Assembly (NCBI GenBank): GCA_001421095.1
Contig: LIIK01000002.1
Coordinates: forward strand, 1-59,525
Direction of reading: 5' to 3'
Length of the DNA: 59,525 nt
DNA from: Candidatus [Bacteroides] periocalifornicus
GTDB taxonomy: Bacteria; Bacteroidota; Bacteroidia; Bacteroidales; CAJPTX01
Shown: positions 51,760 through 59,525 of the stretch, piece by piece
Position numbering within the stretch: the first letter of the stretch is position 1
How the letters are laid out: every line of letters begins with the position of its first letter
Translations under genes and position numbers: made by a program
The notes under the pieces: generated by a model
Database searches by the model: none
The model's input: only the letters and a program-made list of their open reading frames with translations
What the model was told of the DNA's origin: nothing

Positions 51760-52794
51760 ATGGACGGTTATCTACAGCTCCTCCATGGCTTGAGGTCGCA
51801 TCCCAACGCACGGCGGTCAGAGCTTGCAGAGATCTTGCCCGAGCGGGTGAGTGCCTCTACGCTAAAGCGTTGGTTGGCCGAGGCAATAGGGCGGGGCGAT
51901 GCGGTGGCGTGTGGGCGTGGGAAGGCTGTGCGCTACTCGCTTACCCCGAGGAGCGCGCTACTGTTACCCTACGACCTCGACAGCTATTTTTCTCGGGAGG
52001 ATGATGCTCGGGGCGGGGCTAAAGGGTTTAACTTTGAGCTCGTGGGGGTGCTCGGGGAAATTGGTTCGCCGTTTACTCCGCGGGAGGTGGAGGAGCTGGA
52101 GAATCTGAGGATTCTATACCAGAAGAGGCTAGCCAGCAGGAGCGCGACGGAGAACGCCGTGGAGATGGAGCGGTTGGCCATAGACCTTAGCTGGAAGTCG
52201 AGCCAGATAGAGGGGAATACCTATACGTTGCTAGAGACTGAGCGGTTGCTAAAGCGGCGTGAAGAGGCTCCAGGTCATAGCCGAGACGAGGCGGTAATGC
52301 TTTTGAACCACAAGCGGGCAATGGAATTCCTCATTGCGCAGCCTGATTACCTCAATCCGCTTACGCCGCGAGGGATTGAGGATGTCCACCGTTTGCTAGT
52401 TGAAGGGCTTGATGTGGACTGCGGTGTGCGGCACCATCGGGTGGGGATTGTGGGTACTAGCTACTTACCGCTCGAAAATGAATTCCAGATAAGAGAGGCT
52501 CTTGCTGCGGCCTGCCACCTCATCAACCAGACGGAATCCCCCTTTGCGAAGGCACTCTACGCCCTGGTGCTGCTGTCGTACATACAGCCCTTTGCCGATG
52601 GCAACAAGCGAACGGCGCGCATAGTGGCCAATGCCCTTCTTATGGCTGGTGGTTGCTGTCCGCTCTCGTACCGTAATGCGGAGGCGCTCGGCTACAAAAA
52701 GGCAATGGTACTATTCTACGAGCAGGGCAGCCTCTACTCGGCAAAAGAGATTTTCGTGGGGCAGTGCAGATTCGCGGGGGAAACGTATTTCTAG
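51760..52794 (+). CDS. Fic-domain protein with N-terminal winged helix; catalytic His replaced
   Basis: This 344-residue protein has a winged-helix-like N-terminal part (about 5-70, QLLHGLRSHPNARRSELAEI) and a Fic domain (about 130-320). Fic proteins transfer AMP to target hydroxyl groups using HPFxxGN(G/K)R. Here the motif is QPFADGNKRTAR, with Gln at position 276 in place of the catalytic histidine. An inhibitory-helix motif, S147-S-Q-I-E151-G152, is present on the N-terminal side. The His to Gln change predicts weak or altered activity, or a different reaction. No antitoxin-like gene is adjacent. It may be a solitary regulator or a toxin remnant beside the restriction locus. Confidence 0.85.
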   Translation: MDGYLQLLHGLRSHPNARRSELAEILPERVSASTLKRWLAEAIGRGDAVACGRGKAVRYSLTPRSALLLPYDLDSYFSREDDARGGAKGFNFELVGVLGEIGSPFTPREVEELENLRILYQKRLASRSATENAVEMERLAIDLSWKSSQIEGNTYTLLETERLLKRREEAPGHSRDEAVMLLNHKRAMEFLIAQPDYLNPLTPRGIEDVHRLLVEGLDVDCGVRHHRVGIVGTSYLPLENEFQIREALAAACHLINQTESPFAKALYALVLLSYIQPFADGNKRTARIVANALLMAGGCCPLSYRNAEALGYKKAMVLFYEQGSLYSAKEIFVGQCRFAGETYF

Positions 52795-52814
52795 AGAATG
52801 CGTTTAGCGCGTTA

Positions 52815-52870
52815 GTAGCGACGTGGCGTGCCGCGTCGCGGGAATATAGTGCCGCGTCGCGCTTTTTGCG
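52815..52870. repeat. R1 head with short tail
   Basis: The head at 52815-52839 is followed by tail units GTCGCGGGAATATAGTGCCGC and a partial second, between the Fic and methyltransferase genes. Confidence 0.75.
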
Positions 52871-52944
52871 GTATGGGTGCAGCTTGCCGTATCGTCTGTT
52901 TTTTTTAGAGTTCCCATAAAGTGGGAGGGGAATCATATTTTGGC

Positions 52945-52952
52945 TACATTTG
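52945..52952 (+). promoter_or_regulatory. -7 box TACATTTG for the methyltransferase
   Basis: TACATTTG matches TAnnTTTG and lies 61 bp before the ATG at 53014. Confidence 0.6.
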
Positions 52953-53013
52953 AGCCTGAAAATAGAGCGGGCGTAGGAAGGCATTGGTAGCTATTCTAAA
53001 GAAAAAATTGTAG

Positions 53014-54873
53014 ATGCGGTATATTGGGAGTAAAGATCGTATGGTAGCCTCTATCTTAGACCTGTTGGGTAGCAAGGGGCTGCTGGAGAGGAGACTCACT
53101 TTTTTTGATGCCTTTTGCGGGATGGGGGCGGTATCCCACTCCCTGAAAAATCATTTTAACCTGGTTGCAAACGATATTCTCCATTGCTGCACTGTCTATA
53201 CAAAAGCGAGGGTTCTAGCCGAGCGCATGAACATCAGCACCTCGGCTTTACAGTTAATAGGAGAGCTGAATAGCACGGCAAGTTTCGACCATGGTTTCTT
53301 CTTCAATACATATTCTCCTGGCGGATCTGAGCGGATGTATTTCACAGAGGAGAATGCAGGGCGAATCGATTTTTTCCGTAGAACAATAGAGGAATGGTAT
53401 GCTAATGGCCGTATAGATGCAGATTTGTACACATATCTGCTTGGCTGCCTACTCGAGTCGGTCTCTCTGGTTTCCAATACAGCAGGGGTGTATGGGGCCT
53501 ACCTCAAGACATGGGATCCCAGAGCCCTAAAGCCCATCCTGATAAAACCGTTGGCGACAGAGGGGCTTTTTGTGCAACAAACGCCCTTAAATATCACGGT
53601 CTACAACTCAAAAGTAGAGGATGTCGTAGCCCATGTAGATTGTGATGTACTATACCTTGATCCGCCCTATACGCAAAATCAGTATGGTACTCAGTACCAT
53701 TTGCTGGAGACCCTGATTCGGAATGATCGGCCATCGGTTAGCCCGATTACAGGCTTTCGCCCCGTGGCCCCCTTGCGTTCAGATTGGTCTCGTCTGTACA
53801 AGTGCCACATTCTGCTTGATAAAGTACTCGCTGAAACCAAGGCCTGTCGTATTGTATTGAGTTACAACAATGATGGGTTCATGTCGAAAGATTTCATTGA
53901 GGCACTGCTCAAACGTTATGGGCGTGAGGATACTTATGAGTGTAATGTGATTGATTATAAGAAATATAATAATAAGAAATGCCAGGGTAGTTGTGGGCAC
54001 GTGGAGTATCTGTTTTATGTCGAAAAAAAGAAGGCGTGCGATATTGTTTTTGAATCTCCTTTAAACTATACAGGCAGCAAGTCGAAGATGGTAAGTGTAA
54101 TCCGCGACAATCTTCCGAAAGGGGTACAGACTTTTGCAGATGCATTTGCTGGGGGATTCAATGTGGGTGTGAATATGGAAAAGGAAGTGATTTATAACGA
54201 TATCAATGTTTTTGTCGAAGGCCTGATCCATTCATTTCACGAGATCGACACCTATGAGTACCTGTGCAAGATAAATAGATTCATAAAGAAGTATGGCTTG
54301 GCGCCTAGCAATTCGGAGGCCTATAGGAAGTTACGCGCAGACTATAACGCTGTTCCAGCAAAGGATCGGGACCCCATAATGCTCTACACCATAATCCTGT
54401 ATGGGTTTCAGCAACAGATCCGGTTTAATGGACGGCATGAATTCAATAATCCGGCAGGTTCGCGGTACTTCAATGCTAGGCTCATGGAGAAATTCATATC
54501 GTTTTCTAGGGCTATCAAGAGGAAGCAGATTACTTTTCGGGTTGGCAGCTACGAAGAGCTGGGGTCTTTAGCGGACCATGACATTTTCTTCTACTTCGAT
54601 CCCCCATACTACAATACCCTCGGGGTCTATAATGATGGGAAACGCGGTTTTGGAGGTTGGGATAAACAGCAGGAGCAAAAGCTGTGCAGTGTAATTGATA
54701 GGCTGCATGATAGAGGAGGTCGTTTTATGCTTTCGTACTTAGTGGAAATCGGAGATGATAGCAATCGCGAAATACTGAAATGGCAGGAAGAACGAGGCTA
54801 TAGGCTTATTAACATCCCCCAGCCGCAAGGACGCTACGGTAGGCGACGCGAGGTGCTTATCATCAACTATTAA
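53014..54873 (+). CDS. Fused tandem N6-adenine DNA methyltransferase (M.FokI-like)
   Basis: This 619-residue protein joins two D12-class adenine methyltransferases. Domain 1 (about 1-340) has the SAM motif FDAFCGMGAV at 31-40 and DPPY at 216-219 (LYLDPPYTQ). Domain 2 (about 350-619) has FADAFAGGFNVG and DPPY at 529-532 (FYFDPPYYN). Both active sites look complete. Fusions like M.FokI and M.StsI modify the two strands of an asymmetric site, so a type IIS-like or HNH enzyme partner is expected. The next ORF starts 3 bp after the stop. Lower GC and codon use unlike the neighbours suggest horizontal acquisition. The target sequence cannot be read. Confidence 0.93.
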   Translation: MRYIGSKDRMVASILDLLGSKGLLERRLTFFDAFCGMGAVSHSLKNHFNLVANDILHCCTVYTKARVLAERMNISTSALQLIGELNSTASFDHGFFFNTYSPGGSERMYFTEENAGRIDFFRRTIEEWYANGRIDADLYTYLLGCLLESVSLVSNTAGVYGAYLKTWDPRALKPILIKPLATEGLFVQQTPLNITVYNSKVEDVVAHVDCDVLYLDPPYTQNQYGTQYHLLETLIRNDRPSVSPITGFRPVAPLRSDWSRLYKCHILLDKVLAETKACRIVLSYNNDGFMSKDFIEALLKRYGREDTYECNVIDYKKYNNKKCQGSCGHVEYLFYVEKKKACDIVFESPLNYTGSKSKMVSVIRDNLPKGVQTFADAFAGGFNVGVNMEKEVIYNDINVFVEGLIHSFHEIDTYEYLCKINRFIKKYGLAPSNSEAYRKLRADYNAVPAKDRDPIMLYTIILYGFQQQIRFNGRHEFNNPAGSRYFNARLMEKFISFSRAIKRKQITFRVGSYEELGSLADHDIFFYFDPPYYNTLGVYNDGKRGFGGWDKQQEQKLCSVIDRLHDRGGRFMLSYLVEIGDDSNREILKWQEERGYRLINIPQPQGRYGRRREVLIINY

Positions 54874-54876
54874 GGA

Positions 54877-56074
54877 ATGAAGCCTATCATCGAATACTGT
54901 CCTGATAGCCAGAAGATAAAGAATGGTATTGGGCGAGAACTCACGCAATCGGTGCTTGCCGATATCTGCAGGCGCATTACGGGGCAAAGCGACTTTAAAA
55001 TCCGAGAAATATCGCATTCGTACAATATGGGGCGTTTGGTTACGGTCAGCTTTTGCGGGAGGAAGACCTACGTCACGCTGTCGGAAAGCAGTCTCATGGG
55101 GCGGAACTCCAGCATTCAGAGCGTCCCGACCGCACTCAATATCTTTTGCGCAGATGCCACCCAAGATAAGGAGCTTTGCTACTACTTTTTAGAGCATAAA
55201 GGCAATGCCTTTACCGAGTAGCATATCTTCATGTATAGGCTAATGGTGACGGCGGGGATCCGCTTCCTGAATGTGGAAGAGCATTTCGGGCAGGGGATTC
55301 TTCCATTTCACAACGTTGATGAGCTCATCGAAGCCAAGCGTATTCTACGCCAATCCAAGACAGGCAATAATTCTTCGTTTGTCACACGGAGCGCGCGTGG
55401 AGTCCAAGTTTATGCAAAGGTATATGGAGCAAGTTAAGTACGAGTCTACTCTTCTGGCTTACGCAACATCATGCATATCCCCTAATCCAGTAGATCTTTA
55501 CAATATTTGTGAACAAAATCTTCAAACACTCCCAAAGTCCTCCCTGAAAACGTTGGAAGCTCTGAATATTCGGGTGCATAATACCAACCTCTTTTTTGAT
55601 GCCAACCATCAAGGCGAACTGCAAAATGAAGATTTGCGCGCTTCGGCTTACATTTACAACCTTTTGAAGCGGCTCGGCGATAAAAAATGCGCGCTGTGCG
55701 ATTGTTGTGTTCCAGAGATTATACAAGGGGCACACATTTGGAGCGTGTCTAGTATTAAAAGTTCCAATCTCCAGCCGAAAGCAAAGTTTATGGCGGCGAC
55801 CAATGGGAGTAATGGTCTCTGGTTATGCCAGAACCACCATAAGCTATTTGACGCGAACCTTCTCTTTATCACAGATACAGGAGAGGTAAAAGCCAGCCAG
55901 GACCTTACAGACGATGGGTTGAGATATGTGAAATCGATTACACGCAATACGTTCATAGATAAGGTGCTTATGAACGAAGATTTTCGACAGTATCTCCACT
56001 TTCGAAACAATCGCTTAGAGCTTACAAAATGCGTAGATATTAGCTCGGCGCTAGCTGGAGTAACTGAGTTGTAG
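54877..56074 (+). pseudogene. HNH restriction endonuclease broken by a stop codon and a frameshift
   Basis: Three pieces line up as one gene of about 398 codons. Piece 1 (54877-55221, frame 1) ends LEHKGNAFTE at TAG 55219. Piece 2 continues in the same frame, HIFMYRLMVTAGIRFLN and on to VYAKVYGAS at TAA 55435. Piece 3 is in frame 2 and continues KYESTLLAYATSCISP. Removing one T of the TT at 55434-55435 joins pieces 2 and 3 smoothly. The C-terminal part is an HNH domain: CALCDCCVPEIIQGAHIWSV and NGLWLCQNHHKLFD, as in type II HNH endonucleases. It follows the methyltransferase by 3 bp, so it is the cognate nuclease. As written it should be non-functional unless the lesions are sequencing errors or are suppressed. 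Confidence 0.75.
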
Positions 56075-56242
56075 GACTGCAACCTTGCGGTTCTTGGAGT
56101 CGCCCCATTGCCGGCCGAGTTAGACGCTGCCCTGGAGGGAATGCTTGCGGTATTTATCGCTCTGTGGCCCTCCATTCCTCTCCATTCACCATCTTTTCTA
56201 CGCACCTCGTCATTTACACATACCAATCTCCAGATTAGCCAC

Positions 56243-56250
56243 TATCTTTG
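56243..56250 (+). promoter_or_regulatory. -7 box TATCTTTG for the surface-repeat protein
   Basis: TATCTTTG lies 27 bp before the ATG at 56278. Confidence 0.7.
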
Positions 56251-56277
56251 CGCACGATTCATATAACAGATGGCAGC

Positions 56278-59200
56278 ATGAAAGCGGCACGAATCCTACT
56301 CTTCCTGCTTATACTAAGCCCACTGGCGAGTCTCTGGGCGCAGGGCAACAAGCCCTTCATCACAAAGTGGAACACCGCACCTATTGGTGACGAAGTGTTC
56401 GTGAACGGGACGCGCAATCCCAACCGTACCGACAACACGCACCTCTACTTCCCCGTGATCGGGATGCAGCTGACGGTGGAGTTCTGCGAGGCTAGCAAGC
56501 TCGCCGATGGCAGCTGGACTAAGGTCAACGCCGCCCCGCAGGATATGACCGCGGAGAATCCGCTCTACATAGACTTCGGGAAGCAGGGCGAATTCTACGT
56601 CCGGGTGACGGGGGCTGGGCTAGAGGGCTTCCGCTTGGACATCAATGATAATCCTGCTGGCGACAAGGGGCGTCTGCAGCGCATAGTTTCCTGGGGCGAT
56701 GCCGCTTGGAGTAAGCTCAAGACGGGATTTCGCGGGGCAAGAATCCTGACGCAGCTCCCGCTCGATAACGACCCTGACTTTCCCGATGCGGTGAAAGTCC
56801 CCACGCTGGCGACAGAGGATCTCAGTGCTCTCTTTGACGGATGCGTACAGCTCAGCCAGGGGAATCCCGCGGTGTGGCATCTGAAGGATTGGAACGTGAG
56901 CGGCGTGAAAAACTTCACAGACCTCTTCCTCTCCTGCGTGGATCTCAATGCGGATGTCGATACCTGGAATATGGGCAATGCCACCAGTACCCGGCAGATG
57001 TTCAAGCAGAATGAGAAATTCACTGGGGATCTGAGCGCGTGGAACGTTTCCAAGGTGAAGAATGCCTCGGGAATGTTCTGGCAGTGCAAACAGTTCAACA
57101 GCGATATCTCGGGCTGGGATGTTTCCTCAATGGAGGATATGCAGGTTATGTTCAGCGAGGCAACATCCTTCAATTGTGATCTTAGCCAATGGAGGCCAAA
57201 AAGTCTTCTGCGTGCGGGGGGTATACTAACGAACTCTGCATTCTCTACCGAGCACTGGGATAAGATGCTAATCGCTTGGGGCAAACTGGCCGCAATGGGC
57301 GAACTCTCCCCCAATGTGTACATCAGCGCGCCAGGACGCACGCATACGAGGGCTGCCAAGCTAGCCGTGGCTCAGCTCGAGAGGATCGGCTGGACCGTGG
57401 AGGATGACAATGGGCTGGGTTCGCAGGGATTTACCATCCAGTTCAATACGCACGGCGGCAGCCCCGTCCCCACCCGGGTGGTGAAAAAAGGAACCAATAT
57501 TGAGCTAACGGACGCTCGGTATAAAACCACCCGCCCAGGCTATACCCTTGCGGGCTGGTATGAGGATGCCAAATTGACTAAAACCCCTAGCGGGCTCGAC
57601 AATATTCTCCACAACTTCCTACTCCACGCCAAGTGGAATCAGAATCCCTCGGCACAGACGTTCACCGTCCATTTCGATAGTCAGGGTGGGAGTCCAGTGT
57701 CAGACATTACCGTGGAGAGCGGCGTCAAATTCGCCAAGCCAGCTGCCCCTACCAAGGAGGGTGCGGGCTTTGAAGGGTGGTGTACCGATGCCACAGGCAA
57801 TACGCCATTTACAGGTTGGGAGAGTGGGGTAACGGCCAACACTACCCTCTACGCCAAGTGGAAGGCGGCGAAGTACCTTGTGCAATTCACCAAAGCCACT
57901 GACTGTACCGTCGGCCTCACCCGTGTAAGCGATGGTACGCAGCTCACCACTGGCAACTGGTACGACGGCGGCGAAGTGGAGCTTACAGCTACCCCAAGCG
58001 CTGGCTACATCGTGAATAGACTGCTCCTCAACGGGAGGCCTATTGCATTGGGAACCCGCTTCGTGCTAGGGGAGAATGTTGACATTGAGGCATCGGCTGT
58101 GAAGTCGGCATTCACAAGTACGCTTGCGGTTCGCTTCAATGCTGACGGTGGAGCGCCCGAGCCAGCTACCCAGACCATAGCCCAAGGGATGGTGCCGCAG
58201 GGGGTTACAGCCCCTACTAAAGAGGGCTTTATATTCGATGGTTGGTACACCGATGCCCAGCGCACGCATGCCTACCTGTTCGCCGAGCCCCTATACTACG
58301 ACACTAGGCTCTATGCAGCCTGGATCCCAGCAGATGGGGGCAAGGTGAACCTTACGGGCGTACCTCCCGCAGGGGCTACCGTCACCGTAACCGATGCCCA
58401 GGGGGCTACCCTTACCCTGCCCGCTACCCTAGACAAAGGCGCACGGATTGTGGTAACTGTGAATACCGATAGCGAGCACGTAATCAAGAGCCTCAAGGTG
58501 GGCGGAGTAGCCATAGCGAACGGCGCTACGGTAGCAATAAGCGCCGACTCCGACATTGCTGTAGAGCTAGAGGCGTTTGATGCACCTCGTACCTACACCC
58601 TCACCTACGAGGCTACGGGCGGGACGGTGTACGTGCGCAATATGACCACTGGGCAAGATAATTTGCCTTCTGGAGCCACTATTAATGAGGGCGATGTGCT
58701 GTGGATAGAGGGGAGAATAACAGGATCGAATACCCTGCAATCCTTCACGGTGAATGGGGTGTACATTCAGCGTCTACAGCAGCACAGAGTAGCTGGAAAT
58801 GTGCATATTGTGGGGATATTCGGCCCGAATGGTACACTCCCCAAATGCAAAGTAACAGTGGGTACTCCCACCCATGGCACACTCGCAGTGACCAACGGTA
58901 GCACTCCGCTAGCCGCTGGAGAGAATACCGTGAATGAGGGGGATGCACTCACCATAACGGCTACACCAGCCCAAGGCTACCAGATCCGCAAGATTACGAT
59001 TGGTGAAGATGAGTACACCCAAGCCCCAAGCCTCTATACAGTGGAAGGGAATGTGGCTATAGAGGCGGAATTTGAACCCATCAAGTATACTATCACCATC
59101 AATACCCCACCAGCAGCGGAGGGGACCCTCACCGTGAAGAATGCTACCACTTCTGTAGAGTTGCATACTAACGATAAGGTAGAGCACGGCGAGAAGATCA

Positions 59201-59525
59201 CTCTATCGGCCACCGCGTTAGCGGGATACAGTTTCAAGCACTTCAAAGTAGGAACTACCACCATTACCGACAACCCCGCGACCGTAACAGTGGAGGAAGA
59301 CCTTACGATAGAGGCAGTATTTGCGGTAATCCACCCTCGGCGTACGATCACCATCACAGCACCCTCGAATGGTACTATTACAGTAAAGAATGGTGCTACA
59401 GAGATCCACACTGGAGAGCAGGTAGATGATGGGACGACCATAACCATTATTGCAACTGCTGCACCTGGCTACAAGCTCAAGAAGATCGCAGTGGGCGGTC
59501 AGGAGTACACCACCAGCCCGCAGGA
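56278..59525 (+). CDS. Large secreted BspA/InlB-repeat surface protein (incomplete, runs off window)
   Basis: The open frame from ATG 56278 reaches the window end without a stop, about 1082 codons. A signal peptide MKAARILLFLLILSPLASLW is cut near AQ. BspA-like (DUF285) repeats at about 160-320 include NVSGVKNFTDLFLSC, WNMGNATSTRQMF, WNVSKVKNASGMFWQ and WDVSSMEDMQVMFSEA. Listeria-Bacteroides InlB-type repeats follow (RPGYTLAGWYEDAKLT, KEGAGFEGWCTDATG and KEGFIFDGWYTDAQ, each ending in L-A-x-W). Divergent bacterial repeats (GTLAVTNGST, GTLTVKNATT, GTITVKNGAT) run to the edge, like those in the 24072 protein. Likely a surface adhesin; a C-terminal T9SS domain would be expected beyond the window. 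Confidence 0.88.
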   Translation, partial: MKAARILLFLLILSPLASLWAQGNKPFITKWNTAPIGDEVFVNGTRNPNRTDNTHLYFPVIGMQLTVEFCEASKLADGSWTKVNAAPQDMTAENPLYIDFGKQGEFYVRVTGAGLEGFRLDINDNPAGDKGRLQRIVSWGDAAWSKLKTGFRGARILTQLPLDNDPDFPDAVKVPTLATEDLSALFDGCVQLSQGNPAVWHLKDWNVSGVKNFTDLFLSCVDLNADVDTWNMGNATSTRQMFKQNEKFTGDLSAWNVSKVKNASGMFWQCKQFNSDISGWDVSSMEDMQVMFSEATSFNCDLSQWRPKSLLRAGGILTNSAFSTEHWDKMLIAWGKLAAMGELSPNVYISAPGRTHTRAAKLAVAQLERIGWTVEDDNGLGSQGFTIQFNTHGGSPVPTRVVKKGTNIELTDARYKTTRPGYTLAGWYEDAKLTKTPSGLDNILHNFLLHAKWNQNPSAQTFTVHFDSQGGSPVSDITVESGVKFAKPAAPTKEGAGFEGWCTDATGNTPFTGWESGVTANTTLYAKWKAAKYLVQFTKATDCTVGLTRVSDGTQLTTGNWYDGGEVELTATPSAGYIVNRLLLNGRPIALGTRFVLGENVDIEASAVKSAFTSTLAVRFNADGGAPEPATQTIAQGMVPQGVTAPTKEGFIFDGWYTDAQRTHAYLFAEPLYYDTRLYAAWIPADGGKVNLTGVPPAGATVTVTDAQGATLTLPATLDKGARIVVTVNTDSEHVIKSLKVGGVAIANGATVAISADSDIAVELEAFDAPRTYTLTYEATGGTVYVRNMTTGQDNLPSGATINEGDVLWIEGRITGSNTLQSFTVNGVYIQRLQQHRVAGNVHIVGIFGPNGTLPKCKVTVGTPTHGTLAVTNGSTPLAAGENTVNEGDALTITATPAQGYQIRKITIGEDEYTQAPSLYTVEGNVAIEAEFEPIKYTITINTPPAAEGTLTVKNATTSVELHTNDKVEHGEKITLSATALAGYSFKHFKVGTTTITDNPATVTVEEDLTIEAVFAVIHPRRTITITAPSNGTITVKNGATEIHTGEQVDDGTTITIIATAAPGYKLKKIAVGGQEYTTSPQ

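Noticed and set aside
55271..55430. Alternative start for the HNH ORF in frame 2
   Set aside because: The first 50 residues in frame 2 look random, while frame 1 over the same bases reads like nuclease sequence; the join at 55434 is more sensible.
56595..59447. Minus-strand ORFs opposite the surface-repeat gene
   Set aside because: They are antisense shadows of the long open plus frame that carries the signal peptide and BspA/InlB repeats.

Overview
The window looks like a chromosomal segment of a member of the Bacteroidota, probably Bacteroidales-like. Three things support this: repeated TAnnTTTG-type -7 promoter boxes, a type IX secretion C-terminal domain and GldA, and lipoprotein and surface-repeat families typical of the phylum. 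Base composition is above 50% GC by eye, and no rRNA or tRNA gene was recognised. I would not name a genus.

Layout. 1-2339: end of a degraded transposase, repeat islands and one orphan membrane protein. 2340-16246: a signalling block. It holds a CheR methyltransferase, a GAF/PAS sensor, a degenerate second CheR, a CheB methylesterase domain, a membrane GAF protein and a GAF-PAS-PAS-PP2C phosphatase. These are followed by SiaB, a 26-codon ORF, SiaC, a TerB-like/ABCG-type transporter fusion and two exported proteins. No CheA, CheW, CheY or classical MCP is present, so this appears to be a methylation-tuned partner-switching pathway rather than chemotaxis. 16332-24007: secreted serpin, prolyl oligopeptidase, TPR lipoprotein, GldA and UbiX. 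24072-34178: a T9SS-exported CUB/repeat protein, a DUF6976-like protein, a ProX-like deacylase, an AsmA-like protein, a universal stress protein and a polyprenyl diphosphate synthase. 35479-43507: FumC, an S41 protease, MnmA, a class III cyclase fused to an HD domain, a second Usp-like protein and a small membrane protein. 43508-45111: IS graveyard. 45184-51282: promoter and palindromic operator, TetR regulator, RND exporter, LolA-like protein and beta-barrel, a probable envelope lipid or lipoprotein export unit. 51732-56074: a Fic protein and a restriction-modification locus with an intact fused methyltransferase and a broken HNH endonuclease. 56278-end: a large BspA/InlB-repeat surface protein cut by the window edge.

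Dispersed repeats are the most distinctive feature. R1 is a palindromic head (GTAGCGACGYGGCGTGCCGC and its continuation) often followed by a tail of 20-22-bp units; about 22 copies were seen. R2 is a 40-110-bp unit around TAGGGGCGRTGC...GTGCCCGCCCTAA. R3 (GAGAACGGGAGAATAGG...TATTCC) and R4 (a GAATCTTCGCGTTGCGAAGA core) join them in mosaics. One R1 copy with a 21-bp tail lies in frame inside the RND exporter gene and is translated as a heptapeptide repeat. Separately there are long near-perfect hairpins with 25-29-bp arms of unrelated sequence, and two copies of a hairpin element flanked by 11-mers.
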